A DNA stretch of 8,866 nt from Candidatus Uhrbacteria bacterium (GTDB lineage: Bacteria > Patescibacteriota > Patescibacteriia > UBA9934 > UBA11717), in assembly GCA_018701105.1 (NCBI GenBank), contig JABIWD010000049.1, positions 1-8,866 of the forward strand, in the 5' to 3' direction. Position 1 is the first letter of the stretch. Each line of letters starts with the position of its first letter. The notes beneath the pieces are model-generated. The model did no database searches. It saw only the letters and a list, made by a program, of their open reading frames with translations, and had not been told where the DNA came from. Shown piece after piece: positions 1 through 5,562 of the stretch. A program made the position numbers and the translations under genes.

Positions 1-1
1 A

Positions 2-2374
2 GCTTTGGCGCGACGTGAGCCAAAGGAAACGGGTGATCGTGAAGAACATGATGTTCATCCTGTGCAGACAACCTGGGATGCTGCGGGAGACATGGGGCAT
101 GCAAAGTGGGTGAAGCTTTCCGATAACTGTTCAAATAGTACATGGAGCGGCCTTGATTCTGCTGCGAAACTTGCAGAACAGTTCAAACATCCGTACGTGA
201 GCATGTATCACGTGTTTGCCGGGATGTTGTCAGAGCCAAGTGTTGCGCATATATTTTCACGATTAGGTATCGGTTTCGAGAACATCAAAGAGCCTCTTTC
301 AAGGAAATTGCACGAGATCACTGCCGCTCAAGCCGGGCAGGCGGTTGCAGCGGGCATTGATCCTTTGGGGCAGCGAACGATACTGGGAGCAGCAGTTCAT
401 GCTCGTTACGAGGGTCGCACGGTTATCACGCCAGTGGACATGTTTATATCTAGCTACAGGAACTCCGAGTTTCTTCGTGAGGTCTTCTATGGTATTGGGA
501 TTGAGGACGAGGCGATGGAGAACGTTTTGGCGTGGTTGCAGATTCGTGAGCAATTGCGAGCAAGATGGCAGGCTTTCCGATCTGCAAGTGCATTTAAGCC
601 AAAGGGCAACATGAACCGGTCGATGACGGCTGTCGCGACTCCTTTGTTGAACAAGGTTAGTGACGATTTGACGAGTATGGCGGTGCGTGGAGGTTTACCA
701 CTGCTTGTTGGACGCGAAGAGGAGATGGCGCGAATATTACGAGTATTTGAGGGTGGCGGACGCTCGGTTGTTCTTGTTGGTCCTCCCGGAGTTGGAAAGC
801 AGGCGATGATTGATGGTATTGCGGAGAAGATGGTGCGTGAAGATGTACCGGAGATGCTGAAGGATCGACGTCTTGTTAGTTTTGACATTGGACGACTCGT
901 AGCGGGCGCTACGCCTGCGCAGGCAGAAGAGAGGTTGCTATTGGCTTTGAACGAGGTTGGTATGTCGCGTAACATTGCGTTGGCCATTCCGAATATCGAC
1001 GACATTGTAGGAATATCGGCCGGTGGAGCGGAGAGCCTCGATCTTTCGTCATTGTTGGCGAGTGAGATTGAGAAAGGGTACTTTGTATTGGTTGCGACGA
1101 CTACGTCCGATGCTTATCGGTCAACACTTGAGGGGTCGGCGCTTGGAAGCGCGCTTACGAAGGTTGAGATCGATGAACCGGAGAAGAACCTCGCAATCCA
1201 GATCGTAGAAGCTAAAGTTGGCCGTGCCGAGGCCGAGCATAGTGTCATCTTCTCGTACCAAGCAGTAGAGGCTGCAGTTGAGCTTACGGGTCGCTTTATG
1301 CACGATAATCACTTACCAGAGAAAGCGATTCAAGTTGTGCAAGAAGCTGCTCTTGCTGTTAAGCAGAGTAAGGGAATTGGTTCGACTGTTACCAAGGAGG
1401 ATGTTGCGAAGATCGTGTCGGCTGCTTCAAAGGTACCTCTAACATCAGTGTCTCAAGACGAGAAAGCTAAGCTGCTTACGCTTGAAACAGAAATGCATAA
1501 GCGTGTTATTGGTCAGGGAGAGGCTGTGAAGATGGTGAGTTCAGCTTTGCGTCGAGCTCGTACTGAGTTGCGGTCAGGAGGACGTCCAATTGCGAACTTT
1601 ATGTTCTTGGGTCCAACTGGAGTTGGAAAGACCGAGCTTGCAAAGACTATTGCTGAAACATACTTTGGTGACGAGAAGGCGATGATAAGACTCGACATGT
1701 CTGAGTATCAGGCGCCAGGAAGCATTGACCGGTTACTCGGAGTTCCGGGATCCGGACAGGGTGGAGTGTTCACGGAAGCTGTAAGACAACAGCCGTTTGG
1801 TTTGATTTTGCTGGATGAGCTTGAGAAGTCGCATCCAGATATATTGAACGTATTCCTTCAGGTATTTGATGATGGACGATTGACCGATGCAGCAGGTCGC
1901 ACGATCGATTTCACACAAACCATCATCGTTGCAACCTCAAATGCTGGATCACCTTACATCCAAGCTGAGATCAAGAAACAGACTCCGATAGACCAGATAA
2001 AGACGCATTTGATTGAGACTGAGCTTGCTGCGATCTACCGTCCTGAGTTTTTGAACCGTTTCGATGGAATTGTGGTATTTACGCCATTGACGATGGAAGA
2101 TGTGATGGCGATTGCTGGATTGATGCTTGGTGGTGTTATCGCACGTATGGATGAGAAGGGGATAGCGTTCGAGGTAACGCCTGCTGCCATGAAGGAGCTT
2201 GCTGTTGCGGGTTACGATCCGCAGTTTGGAGCGCGACCGTTGCGTCGAGTGATTCAAGAGAAAGTGGAGGATCCATTGGCAACAGTTCTGCTCGAGGGCA
2301 AGGTGGAGAGACGAGATAAAGTTGTATTAGATGCCGGGGGAGACCTTCGCATCGAAAAAGCGCAGGCGCTATGA
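2..2374 (+). CDS. Clp/Hsp100-type AAA+ ATPase with degenerate first ATPase domain, 5'-truncated
   Basis: Two-ring Clp-family unfoldase or disaggregase, cut by the window edge. The frame is open to base 2, and the TTG at 5 has no Shine-Dalgarno, so the real start probably lies upstream. Numbering from that TTG, residues about 46-180 are the paired Clp N-domain repeats, preceded by some 45 extra residues. D1 (about 230-455) keeps the P-loop GPPGVGKQ (259-266), but the Walker B acids are P329/N330 and the arginine-finger RR is replaced near 382-383. D2 (about 495-789) is intact: GPTGVGKT (536-543), LDE (603-605), sensor N646, fingers R679/R685, sensor 2 GARPLRR (742-748). No coiled-coil M-domain is visible between D1 and D2, and no [VIL]GF ClpP-docking tripeptide follows sensor 1. 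The stop overlaps the next gene by 4 bp (ATGA). Family assignment is firm; a ClpC-like partner role with ClpP is doubtful. Confidence 0.93.
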   Translation, partial: ALARREPKETGDREEHDVHPVQTTWDAAGDMGHAKWVKLSDNCSNSTWSGLDSAAKLAEQFKHPYVSMYHVFAGMLSEPSVAHIFSRLGIGFENIKEPLSRKLHEITAAQAGQAVAAGIDPLGQRTILGAAVHARYEGRTVITPVDMFISSYRNSEFLREVFYGIGIEDEAMENVLAWLQIREQLRARWQAFRSASAFKPKGNMNRSMTAVATPLLNKVSDDLTSMAVRGGLPLLVGREEEMARILRVFEGGGRSVVLVGPPGVGKQAMIDGIAEKMVREDVPEMLKDRRLVSFDIGRLVAGATPAQAEERLLLALNEVGMSRNIALAIPNIDDIVGISAGGAESLDLSSLLASEIEKGYFVLVATTTSDAYRSTLEGSALGSALTKVEIDEPEKNLAIQIVEAKVGRAEAEHSVIFSYQAVEAAVELTGRFMHDNHLPEKAIQVVQEAALAVKQSKGIGSTVTKEDVAKIVSAASKVPLTSVSQDEKAKLLTLETEMHKRVIGQGEAVKMVSSALRRARTELRSGGRPIANFMFLGPTGVGKTELAKTIAETYFGDEKAMIRLDMSEYQAPGSIDRLLGVPGSGQGGVFTEAVRQQPFGLILLDELEKSHPDILNVFLQVFDDGRLTDAAGRTIDFTQTIIVATSNAGSPYIQAEIKKQTPIDQIKTHLIETELAAIYRPEFLNRFDGIVVFTPLTMEDVMAIAGLMLGGVIARMDEKGIAFEVTPAAMKELAVAGYDPQFGARPLRRVIQEKVEDPLATVLLEGKVERRDKVVLDAGGDLRIEKAQAL

Positions 2375-3474
2375 GTATAATCGTTGCGCTTGCGAGTTTT
2401 TTAATATCGGCGTTCGCAGTAATTTTGGTTATTGGAGCCGCGAGACGGCTCAAGATCGTAGACACGCCAAAGAAAGATGGTCGCCGAGTACATAAAAAAC
2501 CGATCCCTCTTCTTGGAGGTTCGGCTATTTTTATTGCGATCTTGATTGTAACTACTATCGTATTGATGCGATCGGACGCTTTGGTCTCTGGAGAGGTCAC
2601 AGCCGCTCATTACATTGCTCTATTGATCTCGATGTTGATCCTGGTGATCGGCGGCGGACTCGATGACAAGTTCAATCTAAAACCTCAGTATCAAATACTA
2701 TTCCCAGTTCTCGCCGCACTTGTCGCGATTGGAGGTGGACTTGGCGTAGAAAAGCTCACGAATCCCTTTGGAGGCGTCTTGTTCCTCGAGGCACACACGT
2801 GGGATTTGTTTAAGCTTGGCGCACATAATGTAGCATTCAGTTGGCCGGGCGATATTATCGTATTCTTGTGGTTAATGGGGATGATGTACACGACCAAGCT
2901 GCTCGACGGTCTTGACGGCCTGGCGACGAGCATTGGCTCTGTTGGAGCTTTAGTCGTCCTCTTGCTCGCGAGTACAGTAGCTTATCTTCAACCAGACATC
3001 GTAGTATTCGCAGCAATCGTATTCGGAGCCCTGATCGGATTCCTGGTGTGGAACATGCATCCTGCCAAGATTTTTCTTGGAGAGGGAGGCGCGTTGCTCG
3101 TTGGATTCGTATTGGGATCACTCGCAGTGCTGTCAGGTGGAAAAGTAGCTACGTTGCTGCTCGTGATGGGTGTTCCGATATTGGATGTTGTGTGGGTGAT
3201 GTATCGGCGACGACAAGCAGGGAGGAAGGTTTCGAAAGCTGATAGATTGCACCTTCATCATAGATTGTATGATCTTGGGATGACTCAGCGCGACGTTGTG
3301 TTCTTCTACACGTTCTTGGCGAGTATGTTTGGCGTTATGACACTGTTCTTGTCGAGCATGGCGAAGTTGATAGCGTTGATAGGGCTATCGATAGTTGTAC
3401 TGGCCGGAGCTTTCTTCCTGATTTCTCTGGAAAAGAAAGCGCCCCGGACCCGTAAAGGTCAGGGGCGGTCGTAG
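2371..3474 (+). CDS. WecA/TagO-type polyprenyl-phosphate sugar-1-phosphate transferase (GT4, MraY superfamily)
   Basis: Integral membrane enzyme that moves a sugar-1-phosphate from a UDP-sugar to undecaprenyl phosphate, starting a cell-envelope glycan. Seen in the 367 residues: about 11 hydrophobic segments; the N-terminal DTPKKDGRRVHKKPIPLLGG motif (31-50), typical of WecA/TagO rather than MraY; the DD pair at 98-99; DGLDGLA at 179-185; LGEGG at 236-240, in the place of the family MGDxGS; and a HLHHRL motif at 294-299. Two usual active-site features are altered: the Asn residues of NxxNxxDG are Y173 and K176, and the Asp of GDxG is Glu237. The ATG overlaps the Clp-like stop, so translation is probably coupled. 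There is no Shine-Dalgarno. The last dozen codons (KKAPRTRKGQGRS) double as a strong hairpin that serves the convergent gene, and two TAG stops follow in tandem. The sugar substrate cannot be read from sequence. Confidence 0.9.
   Translation: MSIIVALASFLISAFAVILVIGAARRLKIVDTPKKDGRRVHKKPIPLLGGSAIFIAILIVTTIVLMRSDALVSGEVTAAHYIALLISMLILVIGGGLDDKFNLKPQYQILFPVLAALVAIGGGLGVEKLTNPFGGVLFLEAHTWDLFKLGAHNVAFSWPGDIIVFLWLMGMMYTTKLLDGLDGLATSIGSVGALVVLLLASTVAYLQPDIVVFAAIVFGALIGFLVWNMHPAKIFLGEGGALLVGFVLGSLAVLSGGKVATLLLVMGVPILDVVWVMYRRRQAGRKVSKADRLHLHHRLYDLGMTQRDVVFFYTFLASMFGVMTLFLSSMAKLIALIGLSIVVLAGAFFLISLEKKAPRTRKGQGRS
3440..3467 (-). terminator. Intrinsic terminator of the GC-rich minus-strand gene
   Basis: On the minus strand, CGCCCC and GACC pair with GGTC and GGGGCG across one mismatch (6 + 4 bp). 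The loop is TTTACG, and the tail CTTTCTTTT (3439-3431) is U-rich. On the plus strand the same hairpin has no T tract after it, so the orientation is clear. It begins 16 bases after the minus-strand stop and lies wholly inside the coding end of the transferase gene. Confidence 0.8.
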
Positions 3475-3482
3475 TAGCCGGT

Positions 3483-3965
3483 CTAGTTCGGCAGCTCCGG
3501 GATCAGCGGCACGTGCCGCGTAGCCTTGTCTGCGAGCTCGTGCACGAGTTGCACGAGGCCGTGGTAGGCGATGCCCATGCCACGCAGGATGCGCGCAGCC
3601 GGCTCTTCGATCACGTCCGCGATTCCTCGGAAGCAGATGCGAGCGGCCTTGAGTGCCTTCTGCACCCGGTTGTTGAGCTTCGGCGGACACACCTCGCCGA
3701 GCGCCTTCAGGCGGTTCTTCTCGGCCATCAGCATGTGCGCCTTGACGAGCGCACCGGTGGCATCCTCGACCAGCAGGGCCAGGATGTCCAGGAACCACGT
3801 CTCGAAGCGCCCGATCTCGTTGTAACCCTCTTCGTAGCCGTCGTCGTAGCCCTCCTCGATCTCTGTCTCATCGTCCATGCGCGTGGAGATGAACGCGAGG
3901 TACTCGCCGAATCTCTCAAGCGGGACCACGATTCCAATTTCAGCGTTTGCACATTCAGCAGTCAC
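3483..3965 (-). CDS. Hypothetical protein, GC-rich stand-alone gene
   Basis: I do not recognise this 160-residue protein. It starts at GTG 3965, fixed by a perfect GGAGGAG at 3973-3979 with 7-base spacing. Residues 1-30 are mixed hydrophobic. Residues 31-50 are very acidic, with a repeated GY pattern (EEGYDDGYEEGYNE, 37-50). Residues about 53-150 look helical and amphipathic, with a basic patch (KNRLKALG, PPKLNNRVQKALKAAR). It ends in a proline-containing tail. No signal peptide or membrane helix is evident; cysteines are at 5, 93 and 111. Hand counts give 65-68% GC in two 60-base samples inside the gene (3541-3600, 3661-3720) against 47-48% in samples on either side (2941-3000, 4141-4200). 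It has its own promoter, leader hairpin and terminator. Overlapping reading frames on the plus strand (3513-3995) lack these signals. Probably a real, independently expressed gene of foreign or specially selected composition; function unknown. Confidence 0.8.
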   Translation of the reverse strand: MTAECANAEIGIVVPLERFGEYLAFISTRMDDETEIEEGYDDGYEEGYNEIGRFETWFLDILALLVEDATGALVKAHMLMAEKNRLKALGEVCPPKLNNRVQKALKAARICFRGIADVIEEPAARILRGMGIAYHGLVQLVHELADKATRHVPLIPELPN

Positions 3966-3972
3966 GATTACT

Positions 3973-3979
3973 CTCCTCC
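3973..3979 (-). promoter_or_regulatory. Strong Shine-Dalgarno GGAGGAG
   Basis: GGAGGAG sits 7 bases before the GTG at 3965 and decides that start. The other starts in the window (2371, 4021, 5562, 5849, 7403, 7560, 8735) have no comparable site. Confidence 0.85.
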
Positions 3980-3982
3980 AAA

Positions 3983-4000
3983 GGCAACACCATAGTTGCC
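3983..4000 (-). promoter_or_regulatory. Leader hairpin upstream of the GC-rich gene
   Basis: Perfect inverted repeat GGCAAC-N6-GTTGCC, three bases from the Shine-Dalgarno and inside the predicted 44-base leader. It could stabilise the message, control ribosome access or be a protein-binding site. The structure is seen; the role is inferred. Confidence 0.6.
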
Positions 4001-4015
4001 TGTAAATCTAACCAT

Positions 4016-4045
4016 ATTATATGCGATTTGTAAAGCCATTGGCAA
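4016..4045 (-). promoter_or_regulatory. Promoter of the GC-rich minus-strand gene
   Basis: On the minus strand TTGCCA (4045-4040), an 18-base spacer and a perfect TATAAT (4021-4016). Transcription would start near 4009. The -35 and spacer lie inside the first nine codons of the divergent DUF192 gene, so the two genes share this DNA. Confidence 0.7.
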
Positions 4046-4473
4046 TAGTTGCCGTATTAATCTTAGCAGGAGTAGGGTGCTCGTCTTCGGGTGATTCTGG
4101 TGGTATGGTTAAGATAGAAACACCGTCTGGGGATAAGATTCACGTAAAAGAAGCGCGATCTCTGACCGAACAGCATGTAGGTTTGTCCGGATCTAAAGAT
4201 ATTGGCGATGGGATGCTGTTCTGTTTTCCCGAGTACAAGGTGCAAAAATTCTGGATGCTTGATATGCATGTTCCGATTGATATGATTTGGATAGAGGACG
4301 AGAAGGTGACAGGTGTGGCAGATAATGTGCCGATTGAGACCAATAATGACTGGACACGACGAGAGAGCGGTGATGCGGTGAATACAGTGCTCGAGGTTCC
4401 TGCAGGAATGGCAGCAGAGCTGGGAATCGTACGAGGGTCAGTTATGCCAGACGTCGACGAGATTTGCTCGTAG
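4021..4473 (+). CDS. DUF192 family lipoprotein
   Basis: Small DUF192 protein (Pfam PF02643), 150 residues, of unknown biochemical role. Residues 1-20 form a lipoprotein signal: basic MRFVK, a hydrophobic stretch, then AGVGC with Cys20 as the likely lipidated residue (the lipobox is imperfect), so it should be anchored on the outer face of the membrane. The DUF192 core follows: GLSGSKDIGDGMLFCF (54-69), KFWMLDMHVPIDMIWI (76-91), VLEVPAGMAAELGIVRG (123-139). An in-frame TAA at 4009-4011 leaves ATG 4021 as the first possible start, and the signal peptide supports it. There is no Shine-Dalgarno and no convincing plus-strand promoter in the 55 bases before it. Those bases carry the leader of the divergent GC-rich gene, suggesting that the native upstream region was displaced. 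A strong terminator follows. Confidence 0.9.
   Translation: MRFVKPLAIVAVLILAGVGCSSSGDSGGMVKIETPSGDKIHVKEARSLTEQHVGLSGSKDIGDGMLFCFPEYKVQKFWMLDMHVPIDMIWIEDEKVTGVADNVPIETNNDWTRRESGDAVNTVLEVPAGMAAELGIVRGSVMPDVDEICS
4041..4053. repeat. Small palindrome GGCAA-N3-TTGCC overlapping the -35 box
   Basis: Perfect 5-bp arms overlap the -35 element of the minus-strand promoter. The nine bases ATAGTTGCC at 4045-4053 recur at 3992-4000 in the leader hairpin, 53 bp away. The pair could be a two-site operator flanking the promoter, or chance. Confidence 0.4.
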
Positions 4474-4511
4474 GGACGCCCTTCTGCGCGTCCGCGCTAG
4501 CAAACCCTAGC
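4474..4511. repeat. Two short inverted repeats after DUF192
   Basis: GGACGC-N8-GCGTCC (4474-4493) begins directly after the stop codon, and GCTAG-N6-CTAGC (4496-4511) follows. Neither has a T tract. They may protect the 3' end of the transcript ahead of the true terminator. Confidence 0.4.
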
Positions 4512-4526
4512 AATCTCCATGCAAAC

Positions 4527-4553
4527 AAAAACGAGCCTTGCGGCTCGTTTTTT
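4527..4553. terminator. Bidirectional intrinsic terminator between DUF192 and rplU
   Basis: Stem AACGAGCC/GGCTCGTT with loop TTGC (4530-4549). T's at 4548-4553 end the plus-strand DUF192 transcript. On the minus strand the flanking A's give a TTTTTGTTT tail, serving rplU, whose stop ends at 4555. Confidence 0.88.
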
Positions 4554-4554
4554 C

Positions 4555-4860
4555 TTATGCGATTTTTTCAATCATCACTTTCGTGAAAGGCTGTCGGTGA
4601 CCAACGTTTCGTCGGTAGTTCGACTTTGGCTTGTACTTCACGACGCTAATCTTCTTAGCTCGTCCGTTCTCCATGATCTTACCAGTAACCTTTCCGGCGA
4701 GAGGAGTTCCAACTTTTGTCTCCTTACCTTTGTCGTCAGAGATTAGGATCGCCTCGAACTCTACGGCTGTTCCTACCTCCTGCTCGATCTTCTCTGTAAG
4801 GAACCATTTTCCTTCCTCTACAACGTGCTGCTTTCCTCCGCTTTTGATAATAGCGAACAT
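4555..4860 (-). CDS. rplU: 50S ribosomal protein L21
   Basis: Structural protein of the large ribosomal subunit that binds 23S rRNA. It opens with MFAIIKSGGKQHVV, matching the family N-terminus, and ends with the conserved C-terminal part KYKPKSNYRRNVGHRQPFTKVMI. Starting at this ATG gives 101 residues, the usual L21 length. An ATG two codons upstream (4866) is equally possible, since neither has a good Shine-Dalgarno. The frame continues to 4905, but those extra residues are not L21-like and would remove most of the leader. It has its own promoter just beyond recR and a leader with a hairpin. L27 (rpmA), its usual partner, does not follow: the next gene is DUF192 on the other strand, across a terminator. 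Confidence 0.95.
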   Translation of the reverse strand: MFAIIKSGGKQHVVEEGKWFLTEKIEQEVGTAVEFEAILISDDKGKETKVGTPLAGKVTGKIMENGRAKKISVVKYKPKSNYRRNVGHRQPFTKVMIEKIA

Positions 4861-4881
4861 ATTCATGAAACTTATGCCCGT

Positions 4882-4900
4882 TTCCAGCGAATTCGCGGAA
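4882..4900 (-). promoter_or_regulatory. rplU leader hairpin
   Basis: In the predicted rplU leader, TTCC+GCG pairs with CGC+GGAA around an AATT loop with one bulged T (7 bp). It ends 21 bases before the start. Ribosomal protein leaders often carry autoregulatory structures; this specific role is inferred. Confidence 0.4.
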
Positions 4901-4926
4901 TCCAAGGCGTTCTTTAAGATGGCCAG

Positions 4927-4955
4927 ATAGTAACAAAATGGGGGATTATTGTCAA
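4927..4955 (-). promoter_or_regulatory. rplU promoter
   Basis: On the minus strand a perfect TTGACA (4955-4950), a 17-base spacer and TACTAT (4932-4927). It lies directly after the recR stop (4963). The predicted start of transcription is near 4920, giving a leader of about 60 bases. Confidence 0.82.
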
Positions 4956-4962
4956 TCCCGAC

Positions 4963-5562
4963 CTAAACCTCCCAACGACGATGCAACGCGTCACCCAGAG
5001 TCACCTCATCAGCAAACTCTAGGTCCGAGCCTGCTGGCAAGCCTCGCGCTAACCTCGATGCCTTGATGTTTCGCGCTTTGAGTAGCTTGGATAGGTACAT
5101 GATCGTTGCCTCGCCTTCGATATCTGGGTTGAACGCGAGCACGACCTCTGAAACTGCGGGCTCGTTTGTGAGCCTTTGGAATAGCGAGTTGATCTCGAGT
5201 GTGTCGGGGGTGATCCCTTCGATGGGCGAGAGCGTACCCCCTAGTACGTGGTAGCGGCCTCGGAACCCTGCAGAGTCGATCGTTCCTATGTCGCGGGGGT
5301 GGGCGACTGCGCAGATCATCGTTTTGTCTCGTTTTGAGTCCAAACAGATCTCGCAAATCTCTTGCGTTGTGTACGTCTTACATGTCGAGCACGAGGTTAC
5401 TGCTTGTTGTAGCTCGTGCAAAGCTCGGGACATCGACTCGATGGTGCCCTTTGGTTGCTTTAGTAGATAGAAAACATAACGGAGTGCGGTTTTTGGCCCC
5501 ACTCCTGGTAAATAGGTGAACAGTGTCACCAGGTTCTGAATTGGTCTTGGGTACTCGCGCAT
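4963..5562 (-). CDS. recR: Recombination protein RecR
   Basis: Acts with RecO (and RecF) in loading RecA at gapped single-stranded DNA. The 199 residues match the usual RecR length. In order: helix-hairpin-helix LPGVGPKTALR (18-28); a four-cysteine zinc finger C58-x2-C61-x8-C70-x2-C73; a TOPRIM domain (about 81-170) with HVLGGTLSPIEGI (105-117) and FNPDIEGEAT (144-153); and the C-terminal RGLPAGSDLEFADEVTLGDAL (173-193). In the TOPRIM first motif, the Glu common in RecR (as in VVE-x-PRD) is Ala87. The start codon shares one base with the ybaB stop (TAATG), so the pair is translationally coupled, the classic ybaB-recR order. No terminator is visible after the stop, so transcripts may read into rplU. 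Confidence 0.96.
   Translation of the reverse strand: MREYPRPIQNLVTLFTYLPGVGPKTALRYVFYLLKQPKGTIESMSRALHELQQAVTSCSTCKTYTTQEICEICLDSKRDKTMICAVAHPRDIGTIDSAGFRGRYHVLGGTLSPIEGITPDTLEINSLFQRLTNEPAVSEVVLAFNPDIEGEATIMYLSKLLKARNIKASRLARGLPAGSDLEFADEVTLGDALHRRWEV

Noticed and set aside
5..7. TTG at base 5 as the true start of the Clp-like gene
   Set aside because: The frame is open upstream to the window edge and there is no ribosome site, so the gene is treated as truncated.
487..1005. 172-codon minus-strand frame inside the Clp-like gene
   Set aside because: Shadow of a strongly supported AAA+ coding sequence; its Ser/Arg/Pro-rich translation has no recognisable motif.
3385..3798. Minus-strand frame overlapping the transferase end
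   Set aside because: Rich in Arg, Gly, Ala and Pro, as expected for an off-frame in GC-rich DNA, and it runs through the terminator into another gene.
3513..3995. Plus-strand open frame of 160 codons opposite the GC-rich gene
   Set aside because: It is the mirror frame of a GC-rich gene. It has no ribosome site or promoter, and all control signals here point to the minus strand.
4474..4493. Inverted repeat after DUF192 as its terminator
   Set aside because: No T tract follows, and a much better terminator lies at 4527-4553.
4861..4905. N-terminal extension of rplU to 4905
   Set aside because: The extra residues are not L21-like and would use up most of the leader and its hairpin.
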